Counted from the stretch's first letter, positions 1-6,312 are shown. The stretch is 7,763 nucleotides of DNA from Planctomycetota bacterium (GCA_014381385.1 JACNLR010000229.1:1-7763), one strand, 5' to 3'. Program-made: numbers and translations. Notes: generated by a model from the letters alone, not told the origin.

Positions 1-86
1 CTCCTTTGGGGTCAGACTCCTTTGGGGTCAGACTCCTTTGGGGTCAGACTCCTTTTTGGGGTCAGACTCCTTTGGGGTCAGACTCC
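1..86. repeat. Tandem array 1 of the GGGGTCAGACTCC core (5 full copies)
   Basis: Five exact copies of the 13-bp core GGGGTCAGACTCC lie at 8-20, 24-36, 40-52, 58-70 and 74-86. They are separated by TTT or, once, TTTTT. The window opens with a partial copy (CTCC), so the array probably extends to the left. The core does not vary; only the T-spacer length does, giving periods of 16 or 18 bp. The array stops abruptly at 86 and is followed by AT-rich DNA up to the stop codon of the crotonase-family gene at 127. It matches array 2 (6103-6312) in sequence and orientation. Repeats of this general GGGGTCAG type are, from memory, seen in intergenic DNA of various bacteria, sometimes near Y1-type transposases. 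No transposase is visible here. Confidence 0.95.
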
Positions 87-126
87 GATATTGGTGGTAA
101 AAAGGGGTTTTTTGTAAAAAATGTAC

Positions 127-867
127 TTATTTTTTTGAAAAAAGTGGTCGAAGGCGGCTCTGCGCCTCGTCGCCAGCAATGATATCAGCAGATAGATCAG
201 CGGCTTTTTGCAAAATGTCGTCATCCAAAGAACCGTCGAGCTCATTGAGCCAACGCTTTGTGGTTGCAAGCGCATCTTTTCCGCCTGCTGCAAGGTTTAA
301 TGCAAAAGCATCAACAGCGGACGGTAAATCCTCAATGGAACACAAGTGCGTCGCAAGACCCGCCTCAAATCCTTGTTTGCCTGAAATAGTTCCACCAGAG
401 AGGAGCATGGCTCTTGCCTTGCCGGCACCTATTTTTTTTATCAACCAAGGAGTAACAACAGCAGGGCAAATTCCAAGGTCAACTTCAGGATAACCCACCT
501 TTGCCTCAGGATGCGTGAACGCGAAGTCGCATACAACCATAATCCCGCAACCACCACCAATAGCGGCTCCCTGCACCCGCGCGATTGTTGGTACTGCAAG
601 CCTGCGGATTCGACCAAAGGCTCGAGCAAGCCCGCGGAGCATTTCACGCATCGCTTTGGGATCGTTAATTACAGCTTTCAAATCCATTCCTGCACAAAAT
701 GAACGACCTTCTCCTGCGAGAATGAGCGCACGCATTGATTCTTTCTTTTCAATTTCGTCAAGACCGCTATGGATAGCATCAATCATTTTTGCTGACAACG
801 CGTTGCGCTTGCCTGCCCTGTTGAGCGTAAGCGTGACGATACCTTCGTGCTCTGTGATTCGAATCAT
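127..867 (-). CDS. Enoyl-CoA hydratase/isomerase (crotonase) family protein
   Basis: This 246-residue protein has the full-length crotonase fold of a cytoplasmic acyl-CoA enzyme. The oxyanion-hole segments are visible: SFCAGMD at residues 56-62 and IGGGCG at 103-108. In rat mitochondrial enoyl-CoA hydratase two glutamates do the chemistry. The equivalent of the second is present (E128 in GYPEVDLG), but the first is replaced by glycine (G108). The Gly version, followed by a G-x-x-PAVVTPW stretch, recalls the LiuC/AtuE-like group (methylglutaconyl-CoA or carboxygeranoyl-CoA hydratase-like) more than classical fatty-acid hydratase, but the substrate cannot be assigned. The ATG start at 867 is 17 bp downstream of the trpC stop, and an AAGGGGG ribosome-binding site overlaps that stop, so the two genes are probably co-transcribed. 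The 3' end lies 40 bp from repeat array 1. The C-terminus looks complete. Confidence 0.9.
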   Translation of the reverse strand: MIRITEHEGIVTLTLNRAGKRNALSAKMIDAIHSGLDEIEKKESMRALILAGEGRSFCAGMDLKAVINDPKAMREMLRGLARAFGRIRRLAVPTIARVQGAAIGGGCGIMVVCDFAFTHPEAKVGYPEVDLGICPAVVTPWLIKKIGAGKARAMLLSGGTISGKQGFEAGLATHLCSIEDLPSAVDAFALNLAAGGKDALATTKRWLNELDGSLDDDILQKAADLSADIIAGDEAQSRLRPLFSKK

Positions 868-879
868 CTGTGTAGGGTA

Positions 880-887
880 CCCCCTTA
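880..887 (-). promoter_or_regulatory. Ribosome-binding site overlapping the trpC stop
   Basis: Read on the minus strand this is TAAGGGGG, one base different from the TAAGGAGG ideal. Its first three bases are the trpC stop codon. It lies about 12 nt before the ATG of the crotonase-family gene, a slightly long spacing. The overlap suggests that ribosomes finishing trpC help initiate the next gene. Confidence 0.5.
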
Positions 888-1703
888 AGCAGGATTCATG
901 CGGATTAAGGTCCCAAGCGCCTTCCCTGGGTCTGGCTGTCGCATCAGAGACTCCCCAACGAGTACTGCGTGTACACCATGTAATCGCAGTTTTTCAAGAT
1001 CTTCGGGTACTGAAATACCCGATTCACTTACGACAATCGATGTATCTTCAACTACGTCGATCATCCGAATGGTATGGTTTAAATCGGTTTTCATCGTCTC
1101 TAAATTGCGATTATTGATTCCAAGTAAACTGTATCCTGTATGGGGAAACCCAATATATTGTTGTACTTTGAGCAAATTGCCCATGTCATGAGCCTCGACG
1201 AGGGTGGTCATTCCAAGTTTTTGGGCAAGGATCATGAAATCTATAAGTTGCCCTTCCGAGAGAACCTCGGCAATCAATAAAATAGCATCAGCGCCTGCAG
1301 CCCTCGACTCCCAAATTTGAAATTCGTCAATGATAAAATCCTTCCGAAGTACCGGCAGGGCGACCGACTGCCGAATTTGAGTGAGATAATCTAAACAACC
1401 TCCAAAAAAAGCATGATCGGTCAAACAAGATATAGCGGCAGCGCCGTGCTTCTCGTAGCATTTAGCAATGGCGACAGGATCAAAATCCTCACGAATTACC
1501 CCAGCGGACGGACTCTTGTGTTTTACTTCCGCAATAACACTCGTGCTGCACTTCGTATGGCTATTGACCACCGCTGCGAAAAAATTCCGAGGTCGGTCTT
1601 GTGCCTCTGCTTTCGATCGTACTTCTTCAAGAGATGTTGTGCGAATAAGTTCTGCGACCTCGTCTCGTTTACGTTCAATAATTGTGCTTAGTGTTATTGC
1701 CAT
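885..1703 (-). CDS. trpC: Indole-3-glycerol phosphate synthase
   Basis: This 272-residue cytoplasmic TIM-barrel enzyme closes the indole ring of CdRP to give indole-3-glycerol phosphate, the step before tryptophan synthase. The family N-terminus is clear: residues 2-16 resemble the usual ILxxIxxRKRxEV start. IAEVKHKSPSAG at 57-68 carries the phosphate/substrate-binding Glu59, Lys61 and Ser64. LRKDFI supplies the catalytic lysine (K121), LVEAHD the catalytic glutamate (E170), followed by GINNRNL (195-201) and SESGI (226-230). An ATG 114 bp further upstream (1817) would add 38 residues unlike the family and would overlap the divergent gene, so I chose the ATG at 1703. The SD is weak (GAAG, about 7 nt upstream). 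No other trp biosynthesis gene is in view, so trpC is not in a classic trp operon; its visible partner is the crotonase-family gene downstream. Confidence 0.96.
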   Translation of the reverse strand: MAITLSTIIERKRDEVAELIRTTSLEEVRSKAEAQDRPRNFFAAVVNSHTKCSTSVIAEVKHKSPSAGVIREDFDPVAIAKCYEKHGAAAISCLTDHAFFGGCLDYLTQIRQSVALPVLRKDFIIDEFQIWESRAAGADAILLIAEVLSEGQLIDFMILAQKLGMTTLVEAHDMGNLLKVQQYIGFPHTGYSLLGINNRNLETMKTDLNHTIRMIDVVEDTSIVVSESGISVPEDLEKLRLHGVHAVLVGESLMRQPDPGKALGTLIRMNPA

Positions 1704-1743
1704 CGGTACTTCAGTCGCCAAGGGTAACGAAGAATTACAAACT

Positions 1744-2538
1744 GTGGAAGCGCCATTGTTCGATTTTGCAACACTTCTGCTTGCGATTTTCGCGATTAGT
1801 GTTGTTTTTTGGTTCAAACAGTCAAAGATTCATACGCTCCCTAGGCACAGCCAACTGCTCTTTGGGGTAACCCCCACGATGCTAGCCCTTATGTGTTTCG
1901 CCATGTTTGTTCTTGGTGGAATTGGTGCGTGGTTTGGCTCAGGGCGAGGTACGCAGGGTACGCTGAGTGAGACAGCTTGGATGTATAGTTCTTCGATCAT
2001 TGCACAGTTGCCTATTGTGATTTTGTATGCAAAATACAGTTTAAAACTGCGCTCTCGTCGCGTAATCCCCATTTCGTGCATCGCATTCGTTGTGTTTGTC
2101 CCACTTGCCCTTAGCGTTGCAGCGTTGAGTCATGCCGCCCTTGTTACGACTGGGATGGAATTACACACCTCACTTGGTCATGAAACATTGAAGCAACTCA
2201 TCGATGCTCCGATGGGCGTACAGACTTGGGTAGTCATCGTCTGCGTGACTGTTGGCGCAGGCATAATTGAAGAAGTGTTCTACCGTGGGTTGCTTTTGCC
2301 ACTGTTTTCTGAAGTATTCGGCGGAAAAACGGTCTGGCGAGCCATCATTGCAACAAGTGTCTTTTTTGCGATTATGCATATTGGAGTAGCGCAACCATCA
2401 GCAATATTGGGACTTTTTGTCCTTTCGATTGGGCTGTGTTGGGCGAGAGTAAAAAGCGGTGGGGTGCTCTCTCCAATTGTAATTCACATCGTTTTCAACG
2501 CAATGAATATAGCATTTGTTTACAGTACGCACTTATGA
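1744..2538 (+). CDS. CPBP family intramembrane metalloprotease
   Basis: This integral membrane protein of about 264 residues belongs to the CPBP (Rce1/Abi) family. The signature motifs are EEVFYRG with E176, E177 and R181, the motif-2 histidine H212 in FFAIMH, and HIVFN with H248 and N252. These polar residues form the active site in Rce1-type enzymes. Hydrophobic stretches near residues 5-20, 46-66, 85-100, 110-132, 160-175, 197-213 and 219-232 fit a multi-pass protein. Family roles range from processing of prenylated proteins to bacteriocin self-immunity; the substrate here is unknown. The open frame runs back to 1468 inside antisense trpC. The true start is probably GTG 1744 or TTG 1756 (the latter has GGAAG five bases upstream). 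The next in-frame ATG, at 1879, would delete the first membrane segment. Divergent from trpC with only about 40 bp between. Its stop overlaps the trpS start (ATGA). Confidence 0.85.
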   Translation: MEAPLFDFATLLLAIFAISVVFWFKQSKIHTLPRHSQLLFGVTPTMLALMCFAMFVLGGIGAWFGSGRGTQGTLSETAWMYSSSIIAQLPIVILYAKYSLKLRSRRVIPISCIAFVVFVPLALSVAALSHAALVTTGMELHTSLGHETLKQLIDAPMGVQTWVVIVCVTVGAGIIEEVFYRGLLLPLFSEVFGGKTVWRAIIATSVFFAIMHIGVAQPSAILGLFVLSIGLCWARVKSGGVLSPIVIHIVFNAMNIAFVYSTHL

Positions 2539-3608
2539 GTACTCGCGAAGTCATTCTAACGGGCGACACCCCAACGGGTCAGTTGCATCTTGGTCACTAT
2601 TTTGGTTCTGTACGCCGTCGGGTAGAACTGCAAGAGACCCACGATTGTTATTTTCTTTTGGCAAACATGCACGCATACACTACGCGGTCAGAGTATCCAG
2701 ATGAAATACACAGTGACACTCTTGAAATTGTTCGCGATTATTTAGCGATGGGAATTGATCCTAACAAGGCGGCAATTTTACTCCAGTCGGAAACTCCGGC
2801 GATTGCAGAGTTGACTTTTTTGTTTTCAATGTTGTTGCCCTTTAACCGCGTGATGCGAAATCCAACATTGAAAGAAGAAATAAAAGTAAAAGGCCTCGGT
2901 GAAAATTATAGTTTCGGCTTTCCGCTATATGCTGTTGGTCAAACAGCAGACATACTGGCATTTCGTGCGCACGCTGTTCCTGTTGGCGAAGACCAAGTTC
3001 CCCACATTGAACTCACGAGAGAAGTTGCGAGGCGGTTTAACAAACTCTATTGTGGCATAGATGAAAACGTTGAAGATGACGACCCAATTATGATTGAGAA
3101 GGGGATCTTTCCTATACCTCGCGCAGATGTTGGAAAAGTTGGGAAACTCGTGGGCACCGATGGTGTTAACAAAATGAGCAAATCGTTGAACAATACTATT
3201 TTGATTACCGACACACCAAAGAAAGTCAAAAGGAAACTTGGACAACTGTACACCGGTCGACAATCGATGACGGACCCTGGCGACCCAGACAGTTCTCTCA
3301 TGCAATACGTTGACATTTTTATCACAGATACTGATCGCGCCGCAGAATTGAAAGATAAGTATGTTCGCGGCGATAACATTGGCGATGGACATATTAAAGT
3401 TGAAGTTGCAGAAGCAATCAGTGGTCTATTGGCGCCGATGCAAGAGCGAAGATCGCATTACGATGGGGATGACGACACAATTATCGATATTATTCGAGAC
3501 GGCACAGCGCGGGCAAACATCAAAACAGAAGAAACACTTGCCATGGCAAAAGAAGCAAGTGGACTTGGATATTTCAGCAGAGCAATTACGTTTGGAGATT
3601 CAAAATGA
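2535..3608 (+). CDS. trpS: Tryptophanyl-tRNA synthetase
   Basis: This 357-residue class I aminoacyl-tRNA synthetase charges tRNA-Trp with tryptophan in the cytoplasm. The HIGH signature appears as HLGH (18-21) in GDTPTGQLHLGHYFGS, and KMSKS at 213-217. D139 in QTADIL matches the aspartate that reads the indole NH in the Bacillus enzyme. VPVGEDQVPHIELTRE (148-163) is typical of TrpRS. The GDTPTG opening, the NPTLKEEI segment and the GLGYF ending place it nearer the GDRPTG-type TrpRS group I recall from some Firmicutes than the common GxQPTG/HLGN enzymes. An in-frame ATG further upstream (2436) lies inside the protease gene and adds residues foreign to the family. ATG 2535 forms a 4-bp ATGA overlap with the protease stop and has no visible SD, which suggests translational coupling. 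Its own stop overlaps the lipoprotein start in the same way. Confidence 0.97.
   Translation: MSTREVILTGDTPTGQLHLGHYFGSVRRRVELQETHDCYFLLANMHAYTTRSEYPDEIHSDTLEIVRDYLAMGIDPNKAAILLQSETPAIAELTFLFSMLLPFNRVMRNPTLKEEIKVKGLGENYSFGFPLYAVGQTADILAFRAHAVPVGEDQVPHIELTREVARRFNKLYCGIDENVEDDDPIMIEKGIFPIPRADVGKVGKLVGTDGVNKMSKSLNNTILITDTPKKVKRKLGQLYTGRQSMTDPGDPDSSLMQYVDIFITDTDRAAELKDKYVRGDNIGDGHIKVEVAEAISGLLAPMQERRSHYDGDDDTIIDIIRDGTARANIKTEETLAMAKEASGLGYFSRAITFGDSK
3594..3597 (+). promoter_or_regulatory. Ribosome-binding site of the lipoprotein gene
   Basis: GGAG lies 7 nt before the ATG at 3605, inside the last codons of trpS. It supports that start and shows that the lipoprotein gene can recruit ribosomes directly as well as by coupling. 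Confidence 0.5.
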
Positions 3609-4021
3609 TACGAATACAGTTACTTTTATCGCTTCTTCTATTCTTAACCTCTTGTCACAACCCATCGGGCAATCCGAAACTTGCATCACGTCCATACCCT
3701 ATGGAACTACATGTTCAAAACTCTGTTCCTATTCAGGTAATACGAACAGATCAGTACATTGAAATTGTTAACAGCTCTGCTGATGATTACAACAACGCAA
3801 CACTTTGGGTCAATCAACGGTACTCAAAGGAGATCCCACCGCTTCTGGCAGGCTCGAGAATGCGAATTAATCTTTGGAATCTTTACGATGACTTTGGCGA
3901 AAAATTTAACGCTGGCGGAGTTTGGCGTACTGATCAACCTACCCCTCTTGTTATCGCTGAACTGCAAACTTCAAATGATTTACCACTTGTTGGTTTGGTT
4001 GTAATTGATCAACAGGATTAA
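3605..4021 (+). CDS. Small putative lipoprotein of unknown function
   Basis: This 138-residue protein has a short basic start (MIR), a leucine-rich core and a lipobox LTSC with the acylated cysteine at residue 17. It is therefore a likely lipoprotein; the +2 residue is His, so a Lol-avoidance Asp is absent and outer-membrane placement is plausible if the cell has that pathway. The mature part of about 120 residues looks like a single beta-rich domain with alternating hydrophobic residues (LHVQNSVPIQVI, YIEIVNSS), the conserved-looking segment LWVNQRY, and an end rich in short strands (LVGLVVI). I do not recognise a named family. Its ATG overlaps the trpS stop (ATGA) and a GGAG lies 7 nt upstream. 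The dus gene begins 5 bp after its stop. A lipoprotein between two tRNA-related genes is odd; shared transcription need not mean shared function. Confidence 0.85.
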   Translation: MIRIQLLLSLLLFLTSCHNPSGNPKLASRPYPMELHVQNSVPIQVIRTDQYIEIVNSSADDYNNATLWVNQRYSKEIPPLLAGSRMRINLWNLYDDFGEKFNAGGVWRTDQPTPLVIAELQTSNDLPLVGLVVIDQQD

Positions 4022-4026
4022 TTAGG

Positions 4027-5148
4027 GTGTCGGTAAACATGGTACCGTCGCAGCCAAGCGATGACTCGCATTCGGACATCGCCGAGTATGCAAAAAAAAT
4101 CTCGATTGATCCAAGGATACCCAAAATAGTCAACGGTTTTGATGTTCCTTTTTTTCAAGCGGGCTTGGCAGGGTACAGCGATGGGGCGATGCGATTGATC
4201 GCCCGACGACATGGGTGCCCATTTTGCGTAACAGAGGCTTTGCTCGATCGCACACTTATTTGTGGCGGAAAGGGAAGGCGCAAAGAAGATCCCGACTTGC
4301 TTGCCGAAGAAGTAGGTGACATAGAAGGGAATGAAGCAGCGGGGCTAGATGACCATCCTATTGCGGGTCAAGTAATGGGTACTGTTCCAGAGGAAATGGC
4401 AAAGGGCGCGGACATTCTTGTTGGAATGGGGTACGACGTCATTGACGTAAATTTCGCTTGTCCAGTTAAAAAAGTAAGAAGAAGAAACAGAGGCGGACAT
4501 TTTTTAACAGCACCTTGCGAGGCACACGATGTTCTTTCTGCAGTCCGTGAAGTTGTGCCAATGGAAATACCGGTGTCTGTAAAACTCCGCAGAGGTTGGG
4601 ACGATACTTCAAGTTCTGCAGAGAACTTTTATTCTGTTTTTGACCATGCATTTGAAGTTGGGTATAGTTGGGCGACCGTACACCCCCGCACAGTTGAACA
4701 GCGGTACAAGGGTCCTTCAAATTGGTCGTTTTTAAAAGAGTTGACTTCACGCCGACCCGAGGCACTTGTTTTTGGTAGCGGGGACATATGGTGTGCTGCA
4801 GATATATTCAGGATGATGCAGCAAACGGGAGTACAGGGAGTATCTGTTGCTCGAGGTTGCATCGGTAATCCTTGGATTTTTGCGCAAGCGAGGAATTTAA
4901 TGGAGGGTAAAAAACCACTACCACCGACCATTGACCAGCAGCGTAGTGCTTTGCTGGAACACTTAATGCTCTGTACTCAATTGCACGGAGAAAAAAAAGC
5001 ATCAAGACTAATGCGAAAGTTTGGTATCCAATTTTCTAAATACCACTCAGATCCCGATGAAGTAAAAACACATTTTATACAAGCCGAATCATTATCAGAT
5101 TGGAAAAACGTAATCGAAAAATTTTATTGCGCGTCTTCAAATTGTTGA
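4027..5148 (+). CDS. dus: tRNA-dihydrouridine synthase (DusB-like)
   Basis: This 373-residue flavoenzyme reduces specific uridines in tRNA to dihydrouridine using FMN and NADPH. Family marks in order are FQAGLAGYSDGAMR near 43-56 (the usual APMAGxTD region), AGQVMG with Q115, DVNFACPVKKV with the catalytic C145, SVKLRRGW at 184-191, VHPRTVEQRYKGPSNW with H219, GSGDI at 250-254, and SVARGCIGNPWIF at 273-285 for FMN phosphate binding. The ACP triplet replaces the common GCP, and RRRNRGGHFL stands where many Dus proteins have a GxGAxLL stretch. The motif order fits the DusB side of the family, but the target position in tRNA is not predictable. GTG 4027 has AGGA nine bases upstream. ATG 4039 (TAGGG 11 bases upstream) is an equally fair start that removes four residues. 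The 3' end overlaps the convergent gene by 25 bp. Confidence 0.93.
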   Translation: MSVNMVPSQPSDDSHSDIAEYAKKISIDPRIPKIVNGFDVPFFQAGLAGYSDGAMRLIARRHGCPFCVTEALLDRTLICGGKGRRKEDPDLLAEEVGDIEGNEAAGLDDHPIAGQVMGTVPEEMAKGADILVGMGYDVIDVNFACPVKKVRRRNRGGHFLTAPCEAHDVLSAVREVVPMEIPVSVKLRRGWDDTSSSAENFYSVFDHAFEVGYSWATVHPRTVEQRYKGPSNWSFLKELTSRRPEALVFGSGDIWCAADIFRMMQQTGVQGVSVARGCIGNPWIFAQARNLMEGKKPLPPTIDQQRSALLEHLMLCTQLHGEKKASRLMRKFGIQFSKYHSDPDEVKTHFIQAESLSDWKNVIEKFYCASSNC

Positions 5149-6089
5149 AGTTGATTGGGTGAAAGCAACTTTAATACAGAGGTGTATATCTCGTCAGTTG
5201 ATTCTTTCATTTGTGCAGTAGCTTGTAACAACTTGTTTTTTATCTGAGATTGGCCCACATATGCTTGTGCACCGCATCCGGAAGACCACGGGTCAAAACC
5301 ATGATTCATTCTCGCATTATGGATTAATGAGATGGCTACCCTTTTGGATTGTTCGTTTCTCGTTTTCCATACGGCAAATTGAAAATTAGCTTTCTCTACG
5401 ACGCCTGAATCTTGAACATTGCCGAGAATCCAAGAAACGATGTTGCTAACGCGTTGATCCGTTGCAAGTTGCGGGTAGGCAATTGCCAATGCGGCATCAA
5501 CCATATAGGGCGCAATGATTTGTTCAAAGTTGCCCCAACGTTCCATCGCACGTTTTTCATAGAACCTGCAAGATTCAGAATCGCTTACCAAGTTGGCGCT
5601 CATTGCTCCGAACCTATCTTCAATATCTTCGTCTATGTTTGCAAGAAGAAATGCATCTATCTCAACAAGTAGGTTTTTAGGCACGGTTGTAAGGGAAGGT
5701 AGGTCGACCCAAACAGTTGATGGCCAAGGATTGTTCGATTCTCTCGCCCTGAGCAAAACGGTACGCCGCAAATGCACTAAGCCAATGCTCCACGATTGGT
5801 CATTGTTAAGTACACCGAGCGATTCTAGCAATTCGTCGAACAAAGCTTTTGCTTGTTTAGTTTCCTGCTTACGGTTCTTGAGCTGTTCCGCTTGCGAATT
5901 TTTTGGCGACTCTTCCTTCGATACGATTTCCAGCATTTGGTCGTTGTACGCATCGAAAACTGCTCGAGCAATAAACTCGTGATCTCCATCGATGGATGCT
6001 CCAAGCGTCAAATGAAAATCTCGCTCCGTACACACTGGCTGTACGCTACATATTCCACAAACCACGATGACCAGTGTGCCTAAACCCAT
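5124..6089 (-). CDS. Probable exported protein of unknown function
   Basis: This 321-residue protein begins with a hydrophobic segment (residues 2-19) that could be a signal peptide ending near the TER at 21-23. The usual basic n-region is missing and no lipobox is evident. The remainder is largely helical and charged. Residues 57-92 are Lys/Glu/Gln-rich and could form a coiled coil; the tail (296-321) is Gln/Leu-rich. I recognise no family and no catalytic motif. ATG 6089 is the only credible start: the frame is open back to a stop at 6162-6164 inside repeat array 2, but contains no ATG, GTG or TTG there. No SD is visible. The array begins 13 bp upstream, so the original promoter or N-terminus may have been displaced. 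The gene could be read from the xerD promoter through the array. It converges on dus, overlapping by 25 bp. Confidence 0.72.
   Translation of the reverse strand: MGLGTLVIVVCGICSVQPVCTERDFHLTLGASIDGDHEFIARAVFDAYNDQMLEIVSKEESPKNSQAEQLKNRKQETKQAKALFDELLESLGVLNNDQSWSIGLVHLRRTVLLRARESNNPWPSTVWVDLPSLTTVPKNLLVEIDAFLLANIDEDIEDRFGAMSANLVSDSESCRFYEKRAMERWGNFEQIIAPYMVDAALAIAYPQLATDQRVSNIVSWILGNVQDSGVVEKANFQFAVWKTRNEQSKRVAISLIHNARMNHGFDPWSSGCGAQAYVGQSQIKNKLLQATAQMKESTDEIYTSVLKLLSPNQLQQFEDAQ
5135..5150. terminator. Hairpin at the convergent dus 3' junction
   Basis: CTTCAA-ATTG-TTGAAG is a perfect 6-bp inverted repeat with a 4-nt loop. It spans the dus stop codon and lies within or just beyond the last codons of the convergent gene. 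Being symmetric, it could act on both strands. The stem is short and neither side has a strong adjacent T-run (minus strand: a T-run only about 14 bases on), so a terminator role is only a possibility. Confidence 0.25.
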
Positions 6090-6102
6090 ACCAGCATCAT
6101 AC

Positions 6103-6312
6103 TTTGGGGTCAGACTCCTCTGTGGGGTCAGACTCCTTTTTGGGGTCAGACTCCTCTGGGGTCAGACTCCTTTGGGGTCAGACTCCTTTCTGGGGTCAGA
6201 CTCCCTTTTTGGGGTCAGACTCCTTTGGGGTCAGACTCCCTTTTTGGGGTCAGACTCCCTTTTTGGGGTCAGACTCCCTTTTTGGGGTCAGACTCCTCTG
6301 GGGTCAGACTCC
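6103..6312. repeat. Tandem array 2 of the GGGGTCAGACTCC core (12 copies)
   Basis: Twelve exact copies of the 13-bp core start at 6106, 6124, 6142, 6158, 6174, 6192, 6211, 6227, 6246, 6265, 6284 and 6300. Spacers in order are TCTGT, TTTTT, TCT, TTT, TTTCT, CTTTTT, TTT, CTTTTT, CTTTTT, CTTTTT and TCT, giving periods of 16, 18 or 19 bp. The core never varies, while the mostly pyrimidine spacers vary in length and sequence. Orientation equals that of array 1. The array fills nearly all the space between the 3' end of xerD (31 bp away) and the 5' end of the exported protein gene (13 bp away). The core is an imperfect palindrome (GGGGTC-A-GACTCC, one mismatched pair). Open frames across it encode only GVRL/GSDS-like periodic peptides and are not considered genes. 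Confidence 0.97.

Noticed and set aside
99..121. AAAAA-GGGG-TTTTT and TTTTTT-GT-AAAAAA inverted repeats after the crotonase gene as a terminator
   Set aside because: Stems are only A-T pairs, with loops of G4 or 2 nt, so the structure would be too weak; kept as AT-rich spacer.
515..1117. 200-residue plus-strand open frame opposite the crotonase and trpC genes
   Set aside because: Crosses two well-supported minus-strand genes and their junction and has no family features.
1704..1817. 38-residue N-terminal extension of TrpC
   Set aside because: Residues do not resemble the family, which starts at the ILxxIxxRKR region; the extension would cover the divergent gene's start.
1..6312. Repeat arrays as CRISPR
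   Set aside because: Core is 13 bp and spacers are only 3-6 nt of pyrimidines; no cas genes.
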